Positions 23,396 to 35,056 of a stretch of DNA of 64,000 bases are shown here, piece after piece; the stretch's first letter is position 1, and the number at the start of each line of letters is the position of its first letter. The notes under the pieces are model-generated. The model saw only the letters and a list, made by a program, of their open reading frames with translations, searched no databases and had not been told where the DNA came from. Both the position numbers and the translations under genes were made by a program. This stretch comes from Forficula auricularia (Eukaryota > Arthropoda > Insecta > Dermaptera > Forficulidae): positions 7,514,420 to 7,578,419 of the forward strand of contig JALMQS010000089.1 in NCBI GenBank assembly GCA_024734495.1. Direction: 5' to 3'.

Positions 23396-24588
23396 TTTCA
23401 CCTTGCACCAACACCACAATCTCTACTAATTATTTATAATTTTAAGTTTTGATTATTATAAATCGTGGTGAGTGTATACAATTTCGACCAGATTTATTTT
23501 TTCAATTAAAATACCTAATTCTCTGCTCATTTTAACTAACTTGATTATTTGAATAAAGTGAATTTAAGAGCCCAAATATATTTTCACGATAGTTGAGTGT
23601 TAAAAGTATAAGGGGTGATTGCGATCATCCCCTGCCTGCCCCAACCTTCCCCCTGTCTGTGCCAATCTGCCCCCTGTCTACCCCAACCTTCACCTGCCTT
23701 CTGTTCAGATCGTCTTTCCACTTTTTTTGAGACAGTCTTTCCTCGGGCGGGCAAGACTAACCCTTTCGGAATTTTTCCTTCTCCCCATCCGTCCGTCGCC
23801 TAATAGACCCTAGTTACAGAGTAATTTCCTGGGTTGCTGTATACATATTGAATCTGTGGGGAACCTGTGTGCTGCTACTTGGATCAATAATATAGTCCCT
23901 CATATATACATCCAATTCTATCCATTCTCTTTGCCATCTTTCTTAGTCCTCTGTCCTTACTCCTTAGTATCATCTCACTTTCTTTGTCTCTCATTAACGC
24001 TCTTGTTTCAGAGAATTCGGGTCCGCGCGGGCCCTGCGCACAAGCCTATTTCCTTCCGAGGGTTCCCCGTGGACGCCCCCGCCCCTATCCCTTGCATTAA
24101 AAAAAGCCCCACGTGTACATAAGATTTAAGAGAGCTTACCTACTAGACTGACATCATATCTTATGGGCTCCTATCTTTTTCAGATCCGAAAATTTAAGTC
24201 AAGCAAAACATTCATTATCCCTAAACATTAATTTATATGTTACCTACAATGACGGCAATTAATTAAGATTAATATATTAGAATTATGATAAATAATATTA
24301 GAACTAATTCATTATTCAATTAATTTTCAAATTCTATATATATATTATTTAGGATATTTTTCTTGAGATTTAAGAAACTAAGTTAGTTTTAATCGTGTTT
24401 ATTTTGTGACGTTTTGTCCCATTTTGAAGGCACTTCACTATTCAAAATATTATATAAGCACTGATATTTGAAATTAATAATGACAATGACTACATATGTA
24501 ATAGTACAATATTTTGCATGAAAATGTCTTCTAAGTTGGCAAAACGATTAAAAAATTTCATACGCTAAATCCCTTCCCATGACCAAAT
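23396..24588. other. No gene recognised
   Basis: A pyrimidine-rich stretch (23610-24110) has overlapping open frames driven by CCCC tracts; no domain is recognised. The rest is AT-rich. Confidence 0.45.
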
Positions 24589-25425
24589 AAGCTGACGTGT
24601 TCTGATGTAGCCATCCACTTTACTTTACCATACAACCTGGCCCTTCACTTATATTTAATATTTAATAAAATTATTTATAATCATCTAGGGGAGGGGGTTA
24701 GTTTATCCATTTTTAGACTCCTGGGTGCCCACTGATTATGTATACAAAATTTGTTTGAGTTTCCTAAAATGGCCTAGATTTTTAATTTTTAACCCCCACC
24801 TCCCTTAATTTTGGGTCGATATGCACCAAAATCTAATCAGCTCTTAATCTCAATGGACGAAAAACTACGTGTGAAATTTGGTTTCGATATTCACACTAGT
24901 TTTTGAGCTAGCTCGCCCACAAAAATTTGGTAACGCACAGACTAACTGACAACCAGACAACCAGATAGACTAACTAACAGACATTTTGACAAAACAATTA
25001 TCTCGAAAAATATAATTTTTTCGATGTTCACTTATTAGAGCTTTTTTTGTAGAGCGAAATTCCATGGTTTGGCTCAATTTTTTTTAATCCAAATAGTTTT
25101 AGCCGTTTTTCAAATATTTCGAAAAAAAGAAAAAATCACGTTTTTCATGCACGATTACAATATTTGACCATACCTTGTATGGTAATGTAAAAATGGTTAA
25201 AAATAGAATTATCAATAGAAATCCTAGACTCTTTGATCGACTTGCACGAAAAATCAGAATAAAAATTAATTATTTTTTCTCCATCTGGTTAGTCAGGGGT
25301 TTCGCCCCCTGAACCCCCAAAAAATATATAAACTTCACAAATAAAATTTTTATTTATCTTATAATTTTTTATTTAAAATTACAGTTTACAATGAGCAAAT
25401 AGAATCTCATAGTAATAATAGTTGT
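24589..25425 (-). repeat. Dispersed repeat family R2, long copy
   Basis: This is an inverted copy relative to 8308-9692: AGCTGACGTGTTCTGATG, CATCCACTT, TTTACCATACAACC, then the R2 landmarks in reverse order to TTGACCATACCTTGTATGG (about 25165-25183). It extends a further about 240 bases (GAAATCCTAGACTCTTTGAT, TCAGGGGTTTCGCCCCCTG, TTACAGTTTACAATGAG), an extension shared with 54190-54425. Confidence 0.8.
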
Positions 25426-25479
25426 TTTTATTTAATTAAACTATCAATAGTTTACATAGATTGTTATTTCATTAAATAT

Positions 25480-26165
25480 GCTGACGTGTTCTGATGTGGC
25501 CATCCACTTGACTTTACCATACAACCTGGCCCCCTCACTTATATTTAATAAAATTATTTATAATCATGTAGGGGAGGGGGTTAGTTTTTGCATTTTCAGA
25601 TTACTCTGGGCCCACTGATTATGTATACAAAATTTGGTTGAGTTTGATACAAGAGTCTAGATTTTCATTTTTTGACCCCCCCCCATTTTGAGCGGTTAGT
25701 TTTTGCATTTTTAGACTTCTGGGGTCCCACTGATTATGTATACAAAATTTGGTTGAGTTTGCTCAAATGGCCTAGATTTTTAATTTTTAATCCCCCCCTC
25801 CACCCCCCTTAATTTTGGGTCGATATGCACCAAAATCTAACCAGCTCTTAATCTCAATGGACCAAAACTACGTGTGAAATTTGGTTTCAGTATTAAAACT
25901 AGTTTTTGAGCTTGCTCGTCTACAAAAATTTGGTAACGCACAGACTAACGGACAATCAGACAACTAGACAACTAGACAGACTAACTAACAGACATTTTGA
26001 CAAAACAATTATTATCAGTTCACTTATTAGAGCTTTTTTGTAGAGCGAAATGCCATGGTTTGGCTCAATTTTTTTAATCAAAGCCGTTTTTGAGATATTT
26101 CAACAAAAAAAAAAAAAAGAAGGAAAAAACCACTATTTTCATGCACGATTACAATACTCGACCAT
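25480..26165 (-). repeat. Dispersed repeat family R2, second inverted copy
   Basis: It has the same landmarks and orientation as the preceding copy, from GCTGACGTGTTCTGATG to ATGCACGATTACAATACTCG. An internal duplication repeats the segment with TGATTATGTATACAAAATTT (near 25616 and 25730). Confidence 0.8.
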
Positions 26166-26179
26166 GAACTGCAAATTGC

Positions 26180-26285
26180 AAATGATATCTGATTAATAAT
26201 AAAGGAATAAACATATTAATATTTCAAATGAATTTGGATAAAGTTTAGCAACGATCTCTTGCAGTTTATTTATTTTTGTTCCATA
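26180..26285 (-). repeat. Fragment of the 119-bp-unit fold-back family flank
   Basis: AATAAAGGAATAAACATATT and TTGGATAAAGTTTAGCAACG are the reverse complement of 6705-6790 and similar to 37775-37850. Confidence 0.7.
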
Positions 26286-26861
26286 TATTTAGTATGTATT
26301 TATTTTATTTTTTTTATTTTATTTTTTTTATTTTTAGTTTTTTCTTGTATTATTTTCATTAATTTTTTTGTAAATATTTTGGTCTAAAATTGTACATTAA
26401 AGGGGCTAGATGGCCCTATAGATACAATGTTTTAATAAATAAATAAATAATAATATAAATAAGTTTGAGATTGGTAAAAGAATCGTCCCCACTCGAGTAA
26501 AAGATAGAAAGTACGAAAAGGATAAGACATGAGGAAGCATCCTTCTAAATATTGAGTTTTTAATCTGTAATCTTATTAGCAGTAAGAAAAAATCAATAAT
26601 TAAGATTGGGGTTGAGCCACCCTCTTAACGACGAGATATATGGGAAGGTTGCTGAGATTTTTCTCTTGATGAATCAACTTCGTAGAAAGTTGCGATATAT
26701 AATCAAGAGAGAAAATTTTATTCAAGCTTGTGGTGTGTGTGTGTGTGGGTGATTAAATAATTAACAATTAAATAAATAATTTAATAATAATTGATAATTT
26801 AACAATTTTGCGACACTGGTCTGTGACATTCCAGTGTATCGCAAGTCTTCTGGATGACAAA
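26286..26861 (+). other. Possible LINE 3' end at 26345-26455, otherwise nothing
   Basis: The stretch has an imperfect hairpin (GGGGCTAGATGGCCC, 26401-26415) followed by TTTTAATAAATAAATAAATA, a layout like the 3' ends of CR1/Jockey-group LINEs in this window. No open frame precedes it. A (GT)n run is at about 26732-26747. Confidence 0.35.
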
Positions 26862-27385
26862 GAGAAACAAAAGAGGTTGTCCTCTGCTTGATGCAAATAA
26901 ACATACACACATATATATCGAAATGATATATCTGTATATATATTATTTATTTGTTTGAGACTATAGTTTCGAAGACTTGGTCTTCATCATCAGTCTTTCT
27001 TCAATTATAAATGTTTTTCATGGAGTCAATATCATATGGAAAATATCATATCAAAAAGAAAAACCCTTCCATTGTCAGCCTTTCTCGTTGTAAAACAAGG
27101 AGAAAAGGAAATATATTTGAATGTGAACCGAAAAGAAAGTGTCTTTGTTAGTTCCAGGCCGACCACCAGTGGTGAAGGAACACCAAGTTTTCAATATCCA
27201 TATGATATTGACTCCATGAAAAACATTTATAATTGAAGAAAGACTGATGATGAAGACCAAGTCTTCGAAACTATAGTCTCAAACAAATAAATAATATATA
27301 TACAGATATATCATCTCGATATATATGTGTGTATGTTTATTTGCATCAAGCAGAGGATAACCTCTTTGTTTCTCTTTGTGAATCA
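26862..27385. repeat. Penelope-type palindrome with hammerhead-like motif in both arms
   Basis: Arms of about 170 bp (about 26862-27039 and 27198-27385) are near-perfect inverted repeats with shared GCAAATAAACATACACAC, ACTATAGTTTCGAAGACTTG and CATGGAGTCAATATCATATGG blocks. Each arm carries, reading outwards from the loop, CTGATGA, T, GAAGAC-CAA-GTCTTC, GAAAC, TATA, GTC (plus strand 27243-27278; minus strand 26993-26959). The loop is about 160 bases of different composition. A 66-aa frame (27036-27236) spans the loop and ends just before the right-arm motif; it resembles nothing I recognise. Confidence 0.75.
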
Positions 27386-27799
27386 ACAACTCTACTACTC
27401 TCGGCAAAACAAAAGCTTTTCAATTTTTCTGGATGAATTCCAGTTCCAATTCTCTTATTTTGGCTTGTTCCGGTTTCTTCGTAGGCTTTACATTTCCTGT
27501 TTTTTTCTTTTATACAGATTAACAACACGATAAAATGAAGCTTCGGAGGGTGTATTCCTATAAGGAAAGCTCTCGTCATGCATTTCAATGGCAGCCCATA
27601 AAACGTTCCCCATAAATTAAGACCATTTCAATTCTTTCTTCAACAAAAAAATGCTCCATTTTTATTATAGTAATACAATATAAATATCTACTGGATTGAC
27701 ACAAGAAATAAACTTTTTTAAACTCAAGAATTTTAAATAGTTCTATTAAGTAGAAAATAATCTCTTAAATCCGAGTATAATGAAGATTTAATATCAATA
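27386..27799. other. No gene recognised
   Basis: Short overlapping frames occur on both strands and no domain or repeat partner was seen. Confidence 0.45.
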
Positions 27800-27814
27800 T
27801 AAACACTTATTTTC

Positions 27815-28377
27815 ATTGTAGTGTGAATATCGAAACCAAATTTAACACGTAGTTTTGGTCCATTGAGATTAAGAACTGATTAGATTTTGGTGCATATCGA
27901 CCCAAAATTAAGGGGGGGTGGAGGGGGGTTAAAAATTAAAAATCTTGGCCATTTGAGAAAACTCAACCAAATTTTGTATACATAATCAGTGGGACCCCAG
28001 AAGTCTAAAAATGCAAAAATTAATCGCCCAAAATGAGGGGGGGAGAGGTAGGGTCAAAAAATGAAAATCTTGGGCATTTACCAAACTCAACCAAATTTTG
28101 GATTCATAATCAGTGAGACCCCAGAAGTCTAAAAATTCAAAAACTAACCTCCCGAAATGGGGGGGGGGGTCAAAAAATGAAAATATAGGCCCTTGTACCA
28201 AACTCAACCAAATTTTGTATACATAATCAGTGGGCCCCCAGGGGTCTAAAAATGTAAAAACTAACCCCCACCCCTACATGTTTATAAATAATTTTATTAA
28301 ATATTAAATATAAGTGAGGGGCCAGGTTGTATGGTAAAATCAAGTGGATGGCCACATCAGAAAACGTCAGCTTATTT
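27815..28377 (+). repeat. Dispersed repeat family R2, partial copy
   Basis: It starts inside the unit at GTGAATATCGAAACCAAATTT. The G-tract plus AACTCAACCAAATTTTGTATACAT module is present three times (near 27905-27985, 28035-28115 and 28155-28230), a local expansion. It ends with TTGTATGGTAAAATCAAGTGG and GGCCACATCAGA. Confidence 0.8.
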
Positions 28378-28520
28378 AGATGATATTAAATAAACTATTT
28401 ATTAAAATAGACTTTGTATAGAAAATTAAAAGCGTACATAAAATTTTTTAAAGTTAAATATCTATTTTAAACAAGAAAAAAAAATTAAAACTATATAAAT
28501 GTTTTATCAAATTTTTCCTT

Positions 28521-28895
28521 GATAGGCGATTGGTCTAGTGGCTAAGCGTCTAGAATTGCCTGGGTTTTTTTCCTGATCATTTTCCCAGATAAAAAACACC
28601 AAAAACCCGCGATACCCTACCTAATAATCAATAGATTAAAATTTCCCAAATGATTACTGTATAATTAAATTTACGATTAGCAATATCGGCGAATGCCCTT
28701 TGCATGGCAATGTACGATTTTTTCATTCCACTCTGTAAATAAAAATCACACATGTCTTGGGATGAAACTGTATATATATTGTATCAAATCTGCTCAATAA
28801 AAAAGACATTACCTAAACAAAGAAAAACAAAAAAAACCGTCTAGACTTCAAGCGGTCCCGAGTTCGAACCTTAGTCCGAGAAGATTTTTTTTCAA
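28521..28895 (+). mobile_element. tRNA-derived SINE head split by a retro-insertion
   Basis: The tRNA-like sequence runs GGCGATTGGTCTAGTGGCTA (A-box region, 28525-28544) to AGCGTCTAGA and resumes as CGTCTAGACTTCAAGCGG and GAGTTCGAACC (B box, 28860-28870), ending in a T8 run. The 8-mer CGTCTAGA occurs at both 28547-28554 and 28838-28845. The 283 bp between (28555-28837) ends with AATAAA and an A-rich tail, so it looks like a short retrotransposed 3' end that duplicated its target within the SINE. Confidence 0.75.
28555..28837 (+). mobile_element. 283-bp retro-insertion with A-rich tail
   Basis: It is flanked by CGTCTAGA direct repeats. The 3' end carries CAATAAAAAAGACATTACC and then an A-rich tail (28818-28836). 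There is no open frame. It could be the 3' end of a LINE or a processed transcript; its source is not identified. Confidence 0.65.
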
Positions 28896-28934
28896 AATTA
28901 ATAATTATATACATTTAACATATTACACCCTACT

Positions 28935-29531
28935 ACAATAAACTGGGATGGTTAAAGCTTCCAAAGAAGAGAGATTACATTTTGGGAATTTTTCTATTCA
29001 ATCTGTTTGAGAGCAAGTCCCCTGATTACTTATTTAATAAATTTCTTTTTAAAACCTCTGTAAGTTCCAGAGCTTTGCAGACGTATGGTCTGGACCTTCA
29101 AATTCCAATACATAGGACATCATCCTATGCTAGGTCAACTTCCTGTTTATTCCGCGAAGCTCTGGAATAAAATTCCAGCAAGTGTGAGGGGGGCGAAGTC
29201 TCTCGGCGCTTTTAAGGCAACGTATTTCGATCTATTAATGAGTCAGCAGAGGGTTGGTTGATGGGTGGAGTGAGGCTGAGTTGTATTTTAAAATTTATTT
29301 TGTTCATGTAGATCATTTTGTCATGTATATATATATATATATATATATATTTGTATTTTGATTTCTTTTGTCAATTAATTTCAAAGATTTTTTCCTTTTA
29401 TTTTTTTAAATGTTAAATGAAATTGTTTTTGTACTCTCTGGGTTGAATTGAATTATGTAAGCAGATTTTTAATGTAATGTAATTTATTTCTGTAATGCTC
29501 CAGGAGAATATCATTCTCAGAGCAAAATAAA

Positions 29532-29562
<31 letters not shown>

Positions 29563-29584
29563 CTATCTATCTCTCTCTCTTATT
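28935..29584 (+). pseudogene. 5'-truncated LINE: reverse transcriptase C-terminal end and (TCTA)n tail
   Basis: The frame from about 28940 reads LGWLKLPKKRDYILG, FNKFLFKTSVSSRALQTYGL and SYARSTSCLFREAL, then after a one-base slip at about 29163 continues as WNKIPASVRGAKSLGAFKA. This is the C-terminal tail of a CR1/Jockey-group ORF2. A 3' UTR of about 300 bases holds a (AT)n run (29327-29350) and ends in a TCTA microsatellite (29531-29562). It is a dead-on-arrival copy. Confidence 0.75.
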
Positions 29585-30744
29585 TCCCCCTTATTGAGTT
29601 AGGTCGCCTGGAGTGGGCATTTCCGTTACGTGACGATTTCTTCCAGTTAGCCCCTACCGCAAGCCCCATAAAGGAACTTCGTTCCAAAAAAAATTATTTA
29701 TAACTCTAAGACACTTTCTGCACGATCTGTGCTAAATTTTACATAATCACTTACAAAAATGACTACCTACTTAAAATTAAGTGTTCCAAAATTAAGAGGG
29801 GAGGGGTTCGATTTAAAATACCAGTTAATATTTTATTTTATTTCAATAAACGAAAGAGGATAGTGTGTGATAAAGCCATGTGGATGGACACTTCACCTTA
29901 TTTTCGAATTCAGAAGGGCAGGTTCAAACTCTATTTACCCCTACCCTTGGCTGCGGCCTTGGGTCATAGAATAAAAACTTGAACAAGCAAAATTTAGTCT
30001 GGGCGTGTTGAAACTCGAGGTAAAATGTACAGAGGGTGAGTTAAGGGGGTTGCAAGTGGGAAAAGAGGAGAAAGAGCACCCCCGTGGGCGCTCCATTGGG
30101 GTGTGTCATTGAAATCTCGCGTTAAGCCGACCAGGCCAGGGGGTCAGCCTCATCATCTACTCTTTCATCATTTATATAGATTTATCTATTTAATTCCTTT
30201 ATCCTCTTCTGGATTTCGGTTTTACGATTTACATTTTTATTCTATTTGCTATATACACCCATACGATTTTCAGTGTTCTTTTTTTCGTCAAGTTATTTCT
30301 GCATTTTCTGTCTTTGTCTGTTAGTTCTGTCCTTAATCGCTCACAATTAAAAATCTGTGTCATTTTTTCTTACTCTTTGTTATTGTCTGAAGCGAATTGC
30401 TTATTTTTAGTTTTCTATACTTTTTCTTTTTCTTCTTTTCCCACGTCTAAGCCTAGCTGAGATTTTATTTATATCTTTGTCTCATGTACCTACATATATT
30501 TTTTAAGTATTGGATTTGATTTGAATACCTAGCAAATAAATACAGATGTTTCTAAATGGGAATCTTTTTGTAGAAAATTTTGATTATGCATATCATTATT
30601 AAATGACTGTAAATAAATACGACTTTTGCCGAGATTTGATTTTATATTTTTATTATGAAGTCCGGATAGAAAACAATTTTATGTTCTCATGAATTTTAAA
30701 TTTGTTAATTTTTTATGTAATTTTTATGAAATTATATTCGAAAG
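29585..30744. other. No gene recognised
   Basis: Mixed-composition sequence with a GC-richer patch at 29600-29690 and 29930-30150; no domain or repeat partner is visible. Confidence 0.45.
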
Positions 30745-31085
30745 TCACTTCTTTTTATGGTTCCGATTAAAAAGAAAAACGAGACGCTATTTTCGTGTGA
30801 CTACAATATATATGTCCGTCAGTCTAAGCAATATAGCTTGTATAATAAGAAAAAGGCTTGATAATTACAAGTTAAATACAACCATTTTCTCTAAATTCCA
30901 AAATCGAATTAAAATTTTTATCAAATAATTATACGAACATGATTTTAGTTTATTATAAATTGATTTCATATCACAAGTTGATTTTGAGAAAAAATTCAAT
31001 CTTTCTTTCTCAAATTGATACTCATTTCTTTACAAATAATTATGTTTGGAAGGGTCGAGTTTTTTATGAAATCCAAAATAATCAT
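30745..31085. repeat. Dispersed repeat, related to 13217-13445
   Basis: Shared blocks in the same order are TTAAAAAGAAAAACGAGAC, a TGTCCGTC element, and GGAAGGGTCGAGTTTTTTATG with CCAAAATAA. Overlapping open frames here are not coding-like. Confidence 0.45.
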
Positions 31086-32096
31086 GAAGGTTTACGTGTT
31101 AGGTATTCCCGAAAAGTACTTTTTAAGTAGAATTAGACTTATTTTCATAAAAATTTATTTCACTTTAAATTCACAATGGGAGAGTGGCCATTTTATGTGA
31201 TTTTTGTTCAAGCCCAATTTTAATCAAGTACTTAATTAAAATTCCAAAAAAATAATTAAAATTAGTAACTTCTATCATTATAAACGAAAAATACGAACGA
31301 ATTAGATATCTTAAGTATTTTGGATGATATTTATCTACTGATCTCTGGGCGGGCCGAAGTATTTAATTCACGGAACGACGGGTTATTTAGTTAGTAATAA
31401 ATATATCTATATCTGGTACAGAACTCTCGCTATGTCTGACTCGCAATAAAGACTCAGATTGGCTGAATTTTAGTAGATTATTATATTACACTTATAAGTG
31501 GCGCTCAACGCAAAGCGCCAGCTGCCGATGGACAAACAAAACGCTACACTAGTAGCACAATGTTTCAAACCAAGGGGTGAACCGAAACCTCATATCGTGT
31601 ACACCTACTTCCACTTCCACTTTCATTTCCAAATAGAAGACAATACTAGATGAGAATAAATTATCTAATGAATTCAAAAGTAATTCCAAATAATTCCAAT
31701 GACGGTGTACACCTAATTCCAATCGCGGCTCACTCCTCGTTTCAAACTATATAGTAACTACATAGTGCCTATATAGATTTCGAGGATCTATAGTCGCGTT
31801 TTCTTGTCTCTTTGAGAGACACACACTCGCTCTCCTCCCTTATTTCTTGTATAAACCCTCTATGAATAAACCCGTTTAAGACATATGAAATATCTCTTAT
31901 TTATTTTATTACTTGTACCGGGTGATATTATATTATTTATCATTATGTTAATTATTTAATTCAACTTAATATTACGCACTGCAATTGAAGGTTTAATAAA
32001 CGTGAATGATGATCTGTAGTAAATTTCATGTCTATATCTAATTAGAGTTCCACATCTTATTATATTAAACCAGCAATTCTTATATACTATATATAA
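31086..32096. other. No gene; possible LTR end and primer-binding-like site near 31495-31525
   Basis: TTATATTACACTTATAAG followed by TGGCGCTCAACG (31498-31509) has the look of an LTR end followed by a tRNA primer-binding site. A promoter-like TATAAACCC and AATAAA occur at 31851-31870. No gag-pol frame follows, so this is only a suggestion of a degraded LTR element. Confidence 0.25.
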
Positions 32097-32930
32097 GAGC
32101 CTAGATTAATTTGTAACAACGCTCAGAGAATGCTGCCGACAGGGAGCGCTGATGCCGCCGGTATATTTGCGGCAAATTTGAAATATAATTGTAATTGTAA
32201 TTTGAAATGAAAGACTCCAATTGATTTTAAATTAAGAAACATTAAATATATTGATAATTATTCCTCCTCCCCCCCCCCTCACCACTCAAAAATTAAATAT
32301 TCAATTTGCTTTTCTTTGCGCACAGAGAAATAAATTAATCACATCTTATTCGAATTATATTTTATATATTATTTGTTTATTTTTTAATAATTTGCCACTT
32401 TTTTATAATTTTTTAAAAATCTAAATTTTGTTATTCTTATTTTTGGATTTTTACAAAATTGAACGACTTAAGACACGCATGCCCGAGTTTCTCATGGCAA
32501 TACTGGAGCAGCCTCTCATACAATCAACACCTGATCTCTTTTAAATATTTGGAGCCTTTTATCCATTATCGAATTTTAAAAAAATGATATAATATAATTC
32601 TCCTCATCACACGATCCCACTTATTTAAATAAATCTATTTCCACACAAAAAATATCACAATGCTGTAGATTATAGAAAAAAAAATACTTCCAGATTCATA
32701 TCTAGGGCCTCATTTCTGTAGCTGTGTTAAGACGAAAATGAGGCGAAGCTTTTAAGAGACTATGTATTTTCGGGAGTTTACAGGTATACATTTGGAGTGT
32801 GGTGTTTTAAGAGGAATAAAATTTTTGGACCGAGACGCTGCCCGCCAGGGCACCAGCCCGGAGGGCCGAGCTTCGAGGGCGTGCCGAAGGCACGCACGAA
32901 AAGCGCGTATATATATATTTATATATATAT
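32097..32930 (+). repeat. Dispersed repeat family R1, copy B
   Basis: It is collinear with 3664-4495, including the GC-rich terminus at about 32828-32905 (ACCGAGACGCTGCCCGCC). It ends at a (TA)n run at 32908-32934. This copy is followed by the R3 repeat, whereas copy A is not. Confidence 0.8.
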
Positions 32931-32934
32931 ATAT

Positions 32935-33310
32935 AGAATCGGTTTCTCGAAAACGGCTTTTACGATTTGGATGAAATTCACGGGTTAGGGGTTTCTGTGT
33001 TGACATTTCGATCTGTCACGGTCTCATCTTCGGCTAAGTTGTTTTTTATGGGTTTTTTGTTAATTAAAATAATTATTCCTAGGTGGTTGTCTCGATAAAA
33101 ATGAATAATTACATTTTTATTCAATTTCCAATTAATTATTTTTTAATTTTAAATCCCACAAAAAGATAATTACAAATATTATTATATATTAGAATTTGCC
33201 AATTTAATTAATTAAAGGTATTTTTCTATACAATAATTTATTCGAATATCAATTTCATTCTCTTAAAAAATCCGACAATTCGAAGGATCGTAATCCTTCT
33301 TCAGCATTTA
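32935..33310 (+). repeat. Dispersed repeat family R3, plus-strand copy
   Basis: Blocks TCTCGAAAACGGCTTT, GATTTGGATGAAATTCAC, ATCTGTCACGGTCTCATC, TCGGCTAAGTTGTTTTT and GGTGGTTGTCTCGATAAAAA are present as the reverse complement at 50380-50690. At 33279-33294 the sequence GAAGGAT..ATCCTTC forms a small stem. The unit is non-coding. Confidence 0.75.
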
Positions 33311-33569
33311 AAAGGGTCAACGAAAGAACCTCGGAGTATATTAACATAATTTTTAATTGCAATTACATTCAAAACTTTGTGTCCAGAGATATGTCTTGAT
33401 GATGGCCAGTGTAGCGGGTGTAAACGTTGGAAAAAATATAAATTATATTTTATTTCAATTTTATTTTATTTTAGCTTCGAATAACATTCGACCTTTTTTA
33501 CCTGAATTTAAAATTAAAAATAATATTAATATATCGCTTTTAATTGAAACAAAAATAAATTTTAATTTT

Positions 33570-34040
33570 AAAAAAACTAAAAAACACGCTTTTGTCAGTA
33601 ATTCTCTAAAAAGTACAAAATAATGTATTAACCTAATAAACATAAAGTCAAAAAGCGTGAGGCACTTTGTCGAAATTAATTAAAACTACATGCTTCTGCG
33701 CCCCACGCTTTTTGACTTTACGTTTATTAGGTTATTACATTATTTTGTACTTTTTTAGAGAATTACTGACAAAAGCGTGTTTTTTAGTTTTTTTAAAATT
33801 ATAATTTATTTTTTACTTTTTAGTCTTAATTATTTTTATATTGAAAAGTTTGCGGAATTTAACAGAATGAAATGATTTTATTTTTATATAATTTCATTTA
33901 AATTGAGTTAGTAAACAAATATTTTTATAGAAAAATGCTTGTGGAATTTAACAGAAAAAAATCGAGCCCAAACGAGTCAGTTACATACATACAAGCAAAC
34001 AAACAAACATACAGGTGAAACTAATAAAAGAGTGTTAAAA
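33570..34040. mobile_element. Palindromic MITE family P with tail, copy 2
   Basis: 33570-33803 is a palindrome sharing its ends (CTAAAAAACACGCTT) and core (AAAAAGCGTG...CCCACGCTTTTTGACTT) with 11736-12254. It is followed by a tail with two direct copies of a TATAGAAAAATG.TTG.GGAATTTAACAGAA-type repeat (near 33828-33862 and 33925-33955) and CATACATACAAGC. The whole unit recurs inverted at 36470-36840. Confidence 0.8.
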
Positions 34041-34160
34041 ATCATCTAGCATCGTTCGGTTTTCAGGTACTGAAATTTTATGTACACAAAAGATATTAAA
34101 CATAAACATATATTAGTTGAATAAAAGATTTCACTGTCGATGGTAACAGAATTGTTTTTA

Positions 34161-34475
34161 TTTTAGGTTAAAAATAAAATGAGAGAGTCTTCTGTTTTTT
34201 AAATAAAATAATTTTTAATTATTTCTAGAGACTATAGTTTCGAAGGCATTGCCTTCATTATCAGTCTATCACAAATATTTCAAATTAGTTACAAATTAAG
34301 ATTTATACATTTTTCAAAATTTTCAATGTATAAATCTTAATTTGTAACTAATTTGAAATATTTGTGATAGACTGATGATGAAGGCAATGCCTTCGAAACT
34401 ATAGTCTCTAGAAATAATTAAAAATTATTTTATTTAAAAAACAGAAGACTCTCTCATTTTATTTTTAACCTAAAA
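34161..34475. repeat. Near-perfect 315-bp palindrome with hammerhead-like motif
   Basis: Arms of about 150 bp are separated by a 15-base loop (34311-34325). The right arm reads CTGATGA, T, GAAGGC-AAT-GCCTTC, GAAAC, TATA, GTC (34372-34406). The left arm has the same on the minus strand (34264-34230) except CTGATAA. Relative to the 27-kb palindrome, the stem has a compensatory A-T to G-C change. Confidence 0.8.
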
Positions 34476-34615
34476 CATAAACATATAATATTATATTAAT
34501 TTTTTAATTACCCTATATTGAATAAAATAAAACAAATCAATAATACAATAAACCAAGTATAACCAAAGCTCAGCAAAAGTGGTATTGAAGTAGTTATTTG
34601 ATTTTAACTATGAAC

Positions 34616-35056
34616 AATATAATGTAATTTTTGTTTTTAGAGGATGAGGAACAAAATAAGTGTTTATTTACGACTTGTCAATTGCGACGTTTCGCTACTT
34701 TATTGCAGCTTCTTCAGGCTCTTGATAAATAAAGCTCGAAACACTTTGTCAATGTTTTAAGCTCTGCCATTATTACACATATAGACACTCGAATACATGT
34801 CTATTTCATTATCAACAACTCAAAACACCAATATTATTTTATTATTTTGAGTTGTTGATGATGAAATAGAAATGTATTCGAGTGTCTATATGTGTAATAA
34901 TGGCAGAGCTATAAAAATTGACAAAGTGTTTCGAGCTTTATTTATCAAGAGCCTGAAGAAGCTGCAATAAAGTAATGAAACGTTGCAATTGATGAGTCGT
35001 AAATAAACACTGATTTTGTTTCTCATCCTCTGAAAAACAAAAATTACATTATTATA
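34616..35056. repeat. Near-perfect 440-bp palindrome with hammerhead-like motif
   Basis: Arms are about 34616-34827 and 34850-35056 (shared AATGTAATTTTTGTTTTT, GTGTTTATTTACGA, GACACTCGAATACATGT). The left arm on the minus strand reads CTGAAGA, A, GCTGC-AATAAA-GTAGC, GAAAC, GTC (34717-34686). The right arm (34953-34984) has a decayed stem and GTT instead of GTC. Confidence 0.8.

Noticed and set aside
23615..24122. Open frames rich in Pro, Cys and Ser
   Set aside because: Driven by C-rich low-complexity sequence; no recognisable domain.
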